Positions 24,721 to 35,925 of a stretch of 64,000 nt of DNA are shown here, one piece after another. Positions within the stretch are counted from its first letter, which is position 1. Every line of letters starts with the position of its first letter. The stretch is from Moringa oleifera (lineage: Eukaryota > Streptophyta > Magnoliopsida > Brassicales > Moringaceae): NCBI GenBank assembly GCA_021397835.1, contig JAJFZO010000407.1, positions 124,001 through 188,000 of the forward strand, given 5' to 3'. The notes beneath the pieces were generated by a model. That model had not been told where the DNA came from, did not search any database, and saw only the letters and a list, made by a program, of their open reading frames with translations. The translations under genes were made by a program, and so were the position numbers.

Positions 24721-25880
24721 CTTTAACTTTTGTCAAATTTAAATTTATTTTTTTATTTTTTTGTACTTTTTGACTTGAGTTGACTTCTAGATTCATTGCT
24801 CCTTTCTGCCTGAGATTGAGCTTGTTTTAGTTTTCTTCTGGGGGATAACAAATACAGACAGACAAGAAATTTTTTTTTATTCTTTTTATTTTTGGTCAAT
24901 AGTTTAGTCCTTAATCTATAGAAATATGAGCTTGATATAAGTTATTTATTAATTTCAAAGAAAAATATTGTGATAATTATTAAAATTTATTATAATAATA
25001 TTATCCATGCTCATTTTTAACATCATTAAACTTTGAAACTTAATTTATTAATTATCAAAAATAAAGTTTATTTTATTATTTTCAAAAAATATAAATATAT
25101 ATCTCAATATTTTACTGAAAAGTTAAATTATCACGAGTCAAAAATTGACACTAGTAAAAATTTTAAAATTTTAAAATTTACAAAATTTTGTATTTTATTT
25201 CTCACAATAATACTTCACCAACCCAAATGTCGCTTTAAGTTTGGTCCACAAAGTTTTTAGAAAGAAAAATAAATGAACTCTTTGTTCATGAAGCTTGATT
25301 TTATTTAAGGTCATGAATATATATATATATATATTTATCCCATATTTTTTTAATTTTTAATTTTCATAATAGATATTAGTGAAGGTATATACCATTACTG
25401 AAAAAAAAAAGAAAATACAGTATAAATTAAAATTTTACAGCCAATATTCATATTCTTTAGTCTAATTTCAACCATAACAAAAAGTATACAAAAAAAAAGA
25501 AAAAAAAGGGAAAAGTTTCTTTAATTATTTAATATCTTTTTTCAAATGAAAATATCCACTTAGAATATGTTATTCATAAAAGAAAAATAATTAAATTTAA
25601 ATTCTTTGTGGTGAGATTAAGACCATCCAACATACTTTAGATATTATACTTAATAAGCCTATCTTGTTGCAAAACGAGGCTCTCATGCTGATTAGGCTGG
25701 GGCTTTTGGATCTTTAAGTTCATAAATAATAATTAAATAGTAATATTTATTTTTAAAAATATAATTAATATTTAAGCAAAATAATAATTAAAAATATGCT
25801 AATAATAATAATATACCAAAATTTGTAATTGGTTGAAACCTCCAGCTCACCTCAACTTGATAGGTCCCGTCTTGGGCGAG
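24721..25880. other. Non-coding AT-rich stretch
   Basis: No gene seen. Contains poly-A/T runs, an (AT)n run at about 25316-25335, and no recognised repeat boundary. Confidence 0.55.
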
Positions 25881-25897
25881 ACGGTGCTTGCTTACAC

Positions 25898-26120
25898 GTC
25901 AAAAAAGGAAAGCCACGTGACACGGGGATGAGATTCCGCACGTGGCAGTTATGGGACCAGTAGTGGACACGTGTGTGCAATAATCAAATCAAACTGTACA
26001 AATCGCTCATGGAAGTTAGGAGGAGTGTAGTGGAAGTTAAAGTAAAGAAAAACGGAAAAGGCTTATCCTCTTTCTCTCCCTCTCTCTCTCGTTCTTAGTC
26101 TATTTGACTCCAATATATAT
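25898..26120 (+). promoter_or_regulatory. G-box/ABRE cluster promoter with CT-rich patch and TATA
   Basis: Three CACGTG palindromes lie in 60 bases (25914-25919 in CCACGTGA, 25939-25944 in GCACGTGGC, 25968-25973 in GACACGTGTG), plus an ACGTC core at 25896. CACGTGGC is the standard abscisic-acid response element/G-box bound by bZIP and bHLH factors. A CT-rich patch is at 26069-26095 and a TATATATAG box at 26113-26121, about 55 bases before the ATG at 26176. The region is much more GC-rich than its surroundings. The inferred target is the short ORF at 26176. Confidence 0.75.
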
Positions 26121-26175
26121 AGAGATTATTGAAGAGGATCCGGATCTGTGGGATTAGAAGGGAGAACAGAGGTGT

Positions 26176-26286
26176 ATGCGGATGGCTCTGCGAATCGTTT
26201 ACGGGGTGGTGTTCCTGTCGTTGTCGTGCGCCTGCTTCAAGCTCCTCCACCTCGCCCTGCACCCAATCTTCTACTTCACCTCCTAA
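26176..26286 (+). CDS. Short ORF, 36-residue hydrophobic peptide, unknown function
   Basis: A 37-codon frame, ATG at 26176 and TAA at 26284-26286. The peptide starts MRMALRIVYGVVFLSLSCAC and continues with FKLLHLALHPIFYFTS, one membrane-spanning or signal-like segment (about residues 5-28) with two Cys. GC content and G/C-ending codons are far above the surrounding DNA. It follows a G-box promoter and is followed by an AT-richer 3' tail with TGTAA/TTTGTTT-type text, as expected of a short transcript. A second in-frame Met (codon 3) could also start. The family is not recognised. Overlapping frames on both strands run through the same GC-rich block, so the true frame is inferred from promoter and position. 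It could also be a leader or a non-coding RNA. Confidence 0.5.
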   Translation: MRMALRIVYGVVFLSLSCACFKLLHLALHPIFYFTS

Positions 26287-27338
26287 TTTGGAAATCCTCG
26301 CTGCCTCTAAGAACATCTAGGATGGGTTGATCGATCGGATTCCGCGTTGTAGTCTAGAAATCAGATCATACTTTCTTTTCTTCCTCTGTTTCATGTAATG
26401 GATCAGATTTGATCTCCCAATCCTTTCCTAGCTTGGTTAATCTGTTTGATCTGCTTTGTTTATGGTATATAATGTATTAGTTTTGCTGCTTTTGTTGTGA
26501 TGTGATTGTACCAGTACAATTATGCTGCAGTAGACCAATAGTTTTTTTATTTAATATATATAAATAAAATTATATAACATTATTTTTTATGTCAAATTAA
26601 TATTTTTTAATTAAAAAACTAGAGGTGAAGCTTACAGTAAGACAAATCTTATTGTTTTTATCGCTCTTTAACTGTAAATAAAGAAGCATCTTGATCATAA
26701 TTAGTGTGGCTCCAATAAGTTTTTGCATCAGCAGAAATGATAGAATTTTCCTAAGTCACCAATATGTTTGATGAATTAAAATAAATACCAATAAAATAAA
26801 GCAAAAGCAGATACCAATCACTTGTTTTTTATTTGAAAAAAAAAACGACCGATATTTATTATATAATTAAAAGAGAGAAAAAGTTAAATCTTAAAAGAGG
26901 AAACAATTCATATGCTTGACCTTCATTAGGTCATCAGGGATATTTTTTTTGTTTCATATTTCTAAAATTAGAACCTTAAAAAAAAATTGTTTTTGACCTT
27001 CATTTACATGGAAATGTTATATGTCTCAAATTATTTTTATAATAAATTTTATTCATAATTTAAAAATGTTGTAATAATTATCAAATAAAATTAAATCATA
27101 TTTATCAAATAATATTGTATATTTTATGTCTTATAATTCAAATAATAAAAAAAAATTTACACTCTAATAGTCAATACAATAAATAAAATTTATTTTTGTA
27201 AAAATAATTTTTTCTTTCTACTTGTAAAATGAACATGGATCATAGCAGAGAGATATGCTCTCTAGAGTTAAAAGCCCATTATCACGAGAGGCCAAACAGC
27301 TGGGCCTTTATGAGAAATATAGTGGCGGAAACAGTAAC
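26287..27338. other. 3' flank of short ORF and non-coding spacer
   Basis: 26287-26530 is the probable 3' untranslated region (moderate GC, TGTTTGATCTGC-type text). 26530-27230 is AT-rich with nothing recognisable. 27230-27338 is more GC-rich and leads into the duplicated block. Confidence 0.5.
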
Positions 27339-28026
27339 ATGGGCAGTCAGAACAAGTGACAAGCCTACACAATTCAGCCTCTTATCTAGGGGCTGTTTAT
27401 TTGGTAAGCCTTATACTTAATGTCCATCTTGGGCCTTTGTACTTTCTCAACTTGGACGGAATTATCAATTTCTTTTATAGAAGATTAAGGGATTTCCAGA
27501 TATTTTGTACTTTCTATATCTTCTGTTTAATGCCCATTTTGCTATTTATATGCCAGGCAAGTCTACCACACCTTTTCCTTATCTTGGCCAAAAAAAAAAA
27601 AAAAACCATTTATAAGAGACTTTGCAAGATAAATTGAAACTGAAAATTTTATTCTGTTTCTGATAGTGAATTTCTATAAAAATTAAAAATAATTTATTTG
27701 TTCAGTTATTTTTAGATTCATTCTTTGGTTTGGACAATTAATATTCTCGGTATTTAAAAATAATCTCAAAAAGTTTTTTTTTTTTTTTGTGGTGGTTGAG
27801 GTCTCCTGGTCTGTGCGAGTATAATAAGTCAATGCCATTGCCTTAAGAGTTACGAACCCCAATAAGGCAAAAGGGGTCTCTTTCTTTCTTTCTCTATCTC
27901 TCTTTTTATTTGTCTTGAATTTCTTGTATAAACCGTTGGTTTTCAAGCTTGTTTCGTCTCACCGTCTCCCTTTGTAACGTCAAAGCCCATCAACTTCCTC
28001 TTCTTTAACTTCTCCATATCACGGCG

Positions 28027-28113
28027 ATGTTCGTCTTCTCAGATTCCTCTTTTCTCTTAGGTTTCTCCATTGTCATGATGTCTGCGTACGCAACCAACTG
28101 TTCGATCTTGTAG
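28027..28113 (+). CDS. Upstream ORF (28 codons) in the leader of the small gene, copy A
   Basis: ATG at 28027, TAG at 28111-28113. The peptide starts MFVFSDSSFLLGFSIVMMSA and ends YATNCSIL. It sits 68 bases before the main ATG at 28182. Copy B keeps the same length with only two residue changes. Whether it is translated or even exonic is inference: it lies after a CT-rich patch (27880-27900) that looks like the start of the transcript. Confidence 0.45.
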   Translation: MFVFSDSSFLLGFSIVMMSAYATNCSIL

Positions 28114-28181
28114 TGGTAAACGTTTTTCTTTGAAGATAAATAGAGAGGAAGAAGCGTAAGTGTACAAATATACATTTAAAT

Positions 28182-28602
28182 ATGGAGAGCTCGATGGGTT
28201 TCATGGCAGTCTTCGCCGTGTCAGGAGGCGTAGTCTTTCTTGCACGTCAAGTCCATAGCCGTCTCCTCTCCGATTTCATGCGGAAGATAGAATTCGAACT
28301 CCGCGGTACGTTTCTTTTCCAATTCTAAATGGAAATCCATTAATCAAACCCACCCTTTTGATCCGTCATTTCTTGGAGTTGACGTTGACCGGTTGTTTAC
28401 AGGATCCAAGAAATGCCAAGCGAAGAAGAAGGTCCGTTTTGCAGAAGACGTGATGGAGCCATCGTCGAATAACAAAGAATACCGCAGAAGGGGTTCGAGG
28501 ACGGCTGTGAAAGAAGATGAGGAGTCAATGCCTGTCAACAGGCAGGTTTTGTATAAAGGGATCATAGAGTACAAGACCCTTAAAGGCCATATCTCCTATT
28601 GA
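28182..28602 (+). CDS. Small plant protein of unknown function, copy A
   Basis: Two exons, 28182-28305 and 28403-28602 (GT-AG, phase 1), 107 residues. The N-terminus MESSMGFMAVFAVSGGVVFL is a hydrophobic, probably membrane-anchoring helix (about residues 5-22). Next comes an amphipathic stretch (RLLSDFMRKIEFELRG), then a basic block (SKKCQAKKKVRFAEDVMEPS), a polar charged middle, and the C-terminus QVLYKGIIEYKTLKGHISY. The KKKVRFAEDV tract resembles a PP1-docking (RVxF-type) motif, though this is only a pattern match. I recognise the sequence as a plant-specific small conserved type without a known role. The start is the first ATG of the exon. Base composition (mid-GC exons in AT-rich DNA) and near-identity between copies support a real gene. 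Confidence 0.88.
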
Positions 28603-29075
28603 TCGATCAATGAATCAATCAACCAATTTTCTTGGGTTTATCTCTTAGCTAGGATTTTTAGGCTGTCGTTTTTGTTGTAATAATTTTATGAAAGTGTCGT
28701 GTGCACAGCTTCTGGTTTGAATATGTGGGTACTGTTTGTTTTTTGATTTTGATGGATGGTTAAGTTGACCAAAACACATTGTTCATTATGAAATATGTTT
28801 CTCGTTTAGTGATAAAGACAAGGGCCTCTTTGAATAGAAACATGATTGGCTACTGTATGAGCGTTCACACCCAATTATTTTCTTTATGTTTATCTGTGTG
28901 TGTACATGTGACAAATAAGCTAAGCTTATGTGGAAATTTGTTGCCATGAATGGATGGATGACATATAATTGTGCTAATAAGAAACCAGAGGGTAGTTCGC
29001 TAGTTGGAAGATATTTGCTTAGAAAATAAATTTTAAAAAAATCTTTTCTTTTGCATAAAATTTATATTTTTTTAA

Positions 29076-29570
29076 GGCTTTTTTTATCTGACTTAAAGCA
29101 TCGAAGTAGGCCTCTAAGGTCACTAAGATGTCTCCTCTCTTTGGTTTGTTAGGTCCAAAAACCTTTTAAGATTCATTATGAATCGTTCAAAATTTATCAA
29201 GATCCAATCAAGATTCTTTTAAAACCGGTTACCCCAAGCAAGAGTCATCACATCCTCATTATCGAGTTTTAGGTTATATTTGGCACTATGGGTCAGAATC
29301 GCACAAGAAAGCCAAAGCACCGTGCAAGGTCCGCTCTTTTGATAGTGGGAACTCCATGCATAAATCAAATAGTGAGCGAAATCCCGTTCACACATTGGCA
29401 GTATGATGCCCCATAATAATCGTTGTTGTTCATCCTTTTCCAACGACCTCACTGACAAATCATGTCACAATATACGTCCTCCTTAACATTGTGTCAACAC
29501 TGTTGAAGAAATCCTCACCATAAAGTAATAAATGAAGTGATAGAGGCTCTCAATGCCATAATGAAATCCT
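29076..29570. other. Spacer, no recognisable gene
   Basis: Moderately GC-rich with a 79-codon frame on the minus strand (29219-29458) that matches nothing I recognise. Probably part of a retroelement LTR or its flank. Confidence 0.35.
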
Positions 29571-29961
29571 TTTGTAGGAACCATCAGATGTGAGGCTAAT
29601 GGGAAGAATGAAACACATCGTCTCAATTAAACTTAGCAATGAAACACATCGTCTCAATTAAACTTAGCAATGATCTTCGTTTTGTTTAAATTTCTTTTTC
29701 TTTATTTAATATTGCAATTAGTTACAACTAATTGTTTAAGACATTCAAGCAGTTAGGAATCTGTTATGAAAACTATTTTTGATATTAAGAGGAAAAAGGG
29801 AATTATATTGACTATATCAAAAAGAACAGGTAATCTAGAAAAATTCTTCAACTATTCTATCTTGCAACTCTTCTCTCTTAACTATTTTTTCTTTCTTTCT
29901 CTAATTAAGCTTTATTATTGGAAAACTTCTATTGCATTATGAAACATTTTTGATAATATCA
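29571..29961 (+). repeat. Probable 5' LTR of a Gypsy element (left edge unresolved)
   Basis: Ends in CA at 29960-29961, directly followed by TT and a primer-binding site, which sets the LTR end. No matching 3' LTR was found in the window, so the left edge (about 29571) is a guess. It contains a 31-bp direct repeat at 29608-29638/29639-29669 (ATGAAACACATCGTCTCAAT type). Confidence 0.5.
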
Positions 29962-29963
29962 TT

Positions 29964-29975
29964 TGGTATCAGAGC
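29964..29975 (+). promoter_or_regulatory. Retroelement primer-binding site for initiator tRNA-Met
   Basis: TGGTATCAGAGC is the exact complement of the 3' end of plant initiator tRNA-Met and the standard primer site of chromovirus-type Gypsy elements. It lies two bases after the LTR terminal CA. Confidence 0.85.
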
Positions 29976-32900
29976 ATCTTGATTCTTGGCGATGATTGAA
30001 GGTGTTACTACTCATCTTCACGAGAAATCAAAATGTTGCAAAAAGGCTTGAAAAAATTTAAATCTTAGATGGACTCAAAGTTAGACACTTAAGTTAGGTA
30101 GGTAGTCACAAAAATGAGGATTGAGCTACAAGAAGGACCGCAAAAAGGATTAGAAAAGATTAGTGCAAACATAAATTACATGTTGCGACCTCTTTTATGT
30201 AGGATAAAAGAGGTAGAAGTTGGAAAACAAGGGATCGTCTGATCCTCATAAAAAGAGCCTCGTTAGTGTTTTTTAGCCTTAGTTAGCTCGAACCTTAACT
30301 AGAAGCATATCTTAGGTTCAAGAACCAAATAACCAAGCATTGATGTTAAGAATCCTAAGGTTGATGGAGTGCCTTAAGTTTGATGGTGTGGACTTTATGG
30401 GGTGGTCTATGAAGTTTTAACAGTTGTTTGAAGCTATTAGCTCCTTCATGAGGAAAAAACTGATAAGGCTATCTAGTGGCACCAATATTTCATGAAATCT
30501 AAGAGACCACTCAAAGAGATGAAATAACATCTCCATAGGGAGGAAATGCGTGCTCGATTTCATAACAATGAGTTTAGTAATCTAATATTTGATTTAGTAA
30601 CATCAAAACAAACTTATACTATTGAGACATATTATGAAGAGTTTGAATGCATTTTAAATACATTGCAATATTTTGATGAACATTCATTGAGCATCTTTAT
30701 AAGGAACTTATGGCTTGAAACCTCTAAATATATGAGAACTCTTCTGTCCAAAATCCATAAACCAATCTTGCAAAATAATTAAAAGCTATGATTTTCGATA
30801 TACCCCATAAACTTATGCCAACTTACAAGAGCTCCTAATTACATTGCACCAACCTTGCTTATCAACCTTGTACACCAAAATCATTTACTCACACTAAGCC
30901 TAGTAATCTCTCAACACTTTTGCCAACTCATAAATTGCCTATTAATATAACCAAGTCAAACCATCCTTTTTCTCATGCAATAAACCAATTTGTTCTAAGG
31001 TATAATTTTGGAAACCAAACTACAATAGACTACCTATTAAAGAAGAAAGGAACGAAATGAGGCGAAAGGGTCTATGCATATGGTGTGGCCTTAATTTTAG
31101 TTATGGCCATGAGTTTGCTAGACCTCAATTGTACTAAATGTTGGTTGAATATTTTGATGATAAGGAGAGTGAAGTGAAGAGGCATTAAGGAGGAAGAACA
31201 AGGTCAAACCATCGTCATTTTATTGTATGCATTATTGGGCACTATAGGCTATCAAACTATGAGACATAGGAAAATAAAAAATTAATCATTGATCTTACTT
31301 GTAAACTCAAGTAGCACTGATAACTTTATTGATTAAAGGTTGGCTAAGAGTTTGAATTGCCTTACACAAAGGATAAGTGGCATCAGTGTCACTATGGCTA
31401 ATAGGGAGATACTAACCACTCATGATGTTTGTAGACAAATCAGGTTGGAGACACAAAGCTTGATTCAACACACTGATTGTTTAATGCTTTCATTGATAGG
31501 GTGTGATATGGTGTTGGAAATTTAAGGGTTAAGACTTCGGGAACTATTATTTTGGGATTTTAGTATGCTTAGTATAAAGTTTGTAATTGAAAATAATTGA
31601 ATCATTTTACGAGGTCTGTAGAATGCTTCCATTGTATTTGCCTCAAGGAAAGAGTTACTCACATTGACCTTTTTAACCAATAAGGATCTTTGTACATTAT
31701 TGCTAACTGAAGGATCATCAATCTATGTAATGTCTTCACCATTATAATAACATCTGAGCACAACAACTAAGCAAGAGTTATAGTCTCTTTTAAGATCCTA
31801 TAAGCAATTATTTGTTAAGCCAATGTGGTTACGACCATATAAGAAGCGTGATCACAGCATTCCTTTGGAGGATAAAAGTGAAATGGTGAGAGTAAGGCCT
31901 TCTAAGTATCCTACTATGCAAAAATTTGAAATTGAGAAGATGGTCCTCGAGATGAAAAAAGCTGGAATCATCAGGGATAGTACTAGTCCCTTTGCATCAC
32001 TTGTATTATTGGTGAATAAGAGAGATAGATCTTGGAGGTTATGCATTGACTACAAATAACTTAATAAACTCACAATCAATGACAAGTTCCCAATTCCTTT
32101 AGTAAAGGAGCTTATAAGAGCCTATTGGTTCTTTAAATTGGATTATAATCTAGACATCATTAAATTAGGATACAAGAACAATATATTCATAAGACAACAT
32201 TCAAAACTTATCATGGTTATTATAAGTTCCTAATGATGCCATTTGTCTCACAAATGCACCTTCTACATTTCAAAGTATTATGAATCATTTGCTCCAACTT
32301 TATTTTAGAAAGTGTGTATTGGTTTTTCTTTTCTTTAATGATATCTTAGTTTAATGTAGCAATTGCAACTCTTACTTATAATATTTACAACTAGTCTTTA
32401 GGCTCATTTGGACAATCAATTGTTTATAAAGTTATCTAAATGTGCTTAAAAAGCCATTATAATAAAGTATGTAGGGCATGTGATTAGTATACAAGGAATG
32501 GTGATGGATTTGCAGAAGTTTCATGTATGGTAGCGTGGCTAGCACCTAAAAGTGTGAAAGAACTTTGAGCGTTCCTTAACCTTATAAGATATTTAAAAAA
32601 AGTTTATTAAATCTTATGGCATAATTACAAGGCCTCCGATAAACTTGTTAAAGAAAAGAGAATTTAAATGGATTACAGAGGCTAATATCGGATTCCAAGA
32701 GTTCAAACAAGCCATCATGATTGCTCTTGTCTTGGCCTTACTAAATTTTCATGCCACCTTTGTTCTAGAATTAAATGCTTCTAGTAGAGGAATTGGGGTA
32801 GTGGTAAGTTAAAATGAAAGATCTTGGCATATTTCAGTAAGGTTTTGAACTTTGACATCAAGCACTTTTTGTCTATAAGAAAGAGATGTTGACAATTCTA

Positions 32901-33750
32901 ATTGTAGTTTAAAAAATGAAGTGCTTACTTAATTAGCCGGTATTTCCACATCAAAACTAACTATTATAATCTCAAATTCCTGGTTAACTAAAAGACTAGC
33001 ACACCTGTATAATATAAATTATTAAGATGGGCTATGATTATGAAGTAATCTTTCAAAAAAGATCTTCTAATGTTTGCTGATGCCTTATCTAAAAGATCAA
33101 ATGAAGAGCTAATGACTTTATCCATTGTAAATCGTGATTTATTGTAAAGGATTCAACATTCACGGTTGCAAGATCCTTCCATTGTTCACTTGATTCACAA
33201 GGCAAAAAATTATACCAGGTTCTAAGTATAATTGAGAGTTCGGGATGTTGAAAAGAAATGAAAAATTAGTGATTGCTAATGATGCTAACCTAAGATAAGA
33301 AATTCTTCAACTTTTCCACAACTTGCCTCAAGTAGCTCATTTTGGTGCAAAGCTACATTGAAAAGATTAAGATTTGTGTTTTTTTGGAAATGGCTAAAAA
33401 GAGATGTTTGAGAGTATGTTAGATGCTGTGTATCTTCTTTGGGATTACTTCAACCTTTCCCTATTCTAGATCATATCTTGTCTGATATATCTCTCGATTT
33501 TATTGAATGACTGCCTATGTCAAATAGGAAAACTGTGATTCTTATGGTCATTGACAAGTTAAGCAAATATGCTTATTTTCTCTCCATCACTTATCCTTAT
33601 AAAGCCATTTAAATTGAATAGTTATTCTTTAAAAACATATACAAACTTTATGGTCTGCCCTGTAGCATGGCTTCTGATAGAGACAAAATCTTCACAAGTA
33701 CCTTTCGGACACAGTTATATCATTTGTTAAGAACTAAGTTGAATTTGTAG
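29964..33750 (+). pseudogene. Chromovirus-like Ty3/Gypsy gag-pol remnant
   Basis: Domain order is gag, protease, reverse transcriptase, RNase H, integrase. Gag: 30546-30780 (ARF...YYEEFE...LSIFIRNL...). Protease-like: about 31290-31525. RT: 31823-32260, with the block KKAGIIRDSTSPFASLVLLV and WRLCIDYK, then KFPIP. RNase H: about 32740-32960 (FVLELNASSRGIGVVV). Integrase: about 33290-33730 (ISLDFIE, VIDKLSKYAYF). Stops and frameshifts occur in every domain, so it is inactive. The wording of the RT block (WRLCIDY, not WRMCVDF) and the iMet primer point to the chromovirus branch. No 3' LTR is recognisable. Confidence 0.85.
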
Positions 33751-35925
33751 CAATGCACAATTAGGGCAAAAAGTAGAGTGCCCTATACATAATTGTTTAT
33801 CAAATTATAAAGTTTTAAGTGATTCATTCAAAATATAGAAAATTTCATCATCACCAAATAAGCATAAAAAATCAAAAGCACGCATAAAACATGATAACAC
33901 AAATACAGGTACTTAGATTACATAATTTAAAGGACCAACCTTGAAATTATTCAAAAAGACGCATAATTAGGTGGAATAAACTCATAATTGTTTGGGAAAA
34001 AAAGAAAGAAAAGAGAAAAGAAGTAGTCCATCTTCTTTACCCTCCAACACCTTTGGATTGATCATAGCCAATGGAGTAAAAGTTAGAATCATAAAACTAT
34101 TAAGAAAGTAGTAGATACAAATACCTTACCTAAAATAGAAATGAACATGATTGAAATACAATAGTGAAATTCAAAGGAAAAATGAGGGGTTAGGAGAACG
34201 GTCCAAAAACTTTCCTTATTGAGACACTCATTGAACTGAGTTAGTACTTTTTGAGGGAGAACAACCATTAAAAGAAACTGAAACCTCAACGGTTCTACCA
34301 ACTTTGCCAAAAAAAAAAGGCCTTCTCTTCATACCATTCAATTAATAAAAGGTCTACCTAATAAAACTTCCTCAATATCTTGTGATATTGACCCAAAACA
34401 CTTGCAGAATATAAGATGCACTCTTGTTGAAATTCCTTAGATTCCTTATACTCTTCTATCAACCTCTCTCGAAATTCCTTAAACTTTTCACCTTTTAAAT
34501 GAGCAACCTCATCCTTCAAGTACTTAATCACTTTCAGTAATTGGTCTTTGTCACTGTAACCGCAACGAAGTTTTCATCTTAAAAAAGTGTCCATGTTGGG
34601 GGACGATCAATAAAAATGCAAGTAAAATAAATAAAGTATTCATCTTAATTGCTTAATGAACGATAAATGATAGTGTTTTCCCAAGATCTCGGATAGATAG
34701 CCTTTGATGATGTAGATGCAATCATAACTTTACAACCCAATATCTTGAATAGATAGAAATTTTTACCTTTACTTTAAGAGAAAAAAAATCCTCTTCTCCA
34801 ACAATTAGATAAATAAGAGTGTTAGAGACAATAGGAGTCAAGGTAGGCATCGAAACTTCTACTTTATTCTTTTTTATTTTTTTATTTTTTTATTTTTAGT
34901 TTTTGCCACTGAACTACTAGAGCTTTAGGCCAACCTTTTACTAGATAACACATCTAATCCCTAAAAGTATATTTCCTTTTAGGAGCTTTATTATAGAGAG
35001 AAATGATTGCGTTCACATCTACCTTGGGAGCAATTTCATCAACTAAAAATCATGCAAAATCACATTAGGTTTAGAAGACAAAAGCAAAGCATATGCAAAC
35101 AAAAGAATAAAAGAGGTTATAGCATCATGAAACTTCTCCACCTTTGAGGCCTCAAGGAACACATGACCTAAGGAGAATAAAACACTAGTACCAAGGTTAG
35201 GCAAAGAAGGCCAAAATTAGTATAACTTGTTAAGATCATCCTCTACCGTAACCCCATCAATTCTCTTAAAGAGATTTTTTCTTAATGCAAGAAAGATATT
35301 CTCACTAACCTTATTGCACAAAGTCATAGCATCATTGTCATTAATAAAGACCCAAGATCAGTAACGCACTTCATCATCTAGCCTCAAAGAAGTCCTTTTT
35401 TTTTTCACATATCGTAGATCTTGGAAAGCTAACCCACCAAAAGAATTTATTAATGAGAACAAATATAAAAATGATCAAAATAACCATTCGTGCATTTGAC
35501 TGTAAAAAACAAAGTAAAACCATATCTGGGAATTCTCTAAACCCAATTGCATTACTAAGATCCTATAAGCTAGAACATAATACAAACTTCTATGGGATAA
35601 TTGGAAAAGATAGATTTTGTAACATTAACACAGATAAAAAAGAAATGAAAGACAAGGGATGTATTATGCCCAGATGCATAAGCATGATTAAAACTAGTAG
35701 TAGCTATTAAGGTAATATAATTAGGGATCATAAATTGAGCTTTAAGAACCCTAAGTCTTTCCTTAGTATATCCAACATTCCATCCTGCAAGTAAGAAAAT
35801 TCATGATTTAGTGACTTGTTCACCTAGACAACATCCAATATGCTTGGAATAGATCATGAAGTCATAGTACACCATTTAGACATTAACTCCATGATTATAC
35901 CAATCAAACAAAAGAAGAGAAACTT
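33751..35925. other. Unresolved retroelement-like stretch
   Basis: Moderately GC-rich. On the minus strand, 34310 down to 34089 and a neighbouring tract near 34560-34400 read as Lys/Glu-rich coiled-coil-like protein (IKYLKDEVAHLKGEKFKEF) with frameshifts. Tat/Ogre Gypsy elements are known to carry such extra or antisense ORFs, so this may belong to the pol remnant that follows. This is inference only. Confidence 0.35.

Larger units (their letters stand above)
27339..29075 (+). repeat. 1.7-kb segmental duplication, arm A
   Basis: Matches 41017-42705 in the same orientation, from ATGGG(C)AGTCAGA at the left to AAAATTTATATTTTTTT at the right. Exons are almost identical; introns and flanks differ by small indels. 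It contains promoter, leader, uORF, two exons and 3' flank of the small gene. The arms are separated by 11.9 kb of retroelement and MITE DNA. Confidence 0.92.

Noticed and set aside
26095..26316. A 73-codon minus-strand frame over the short ORF
   Set aside because: It runs against the G-box/TATA promoter, reading toward it; kept only as an alternative explanation of the GC-rich block.
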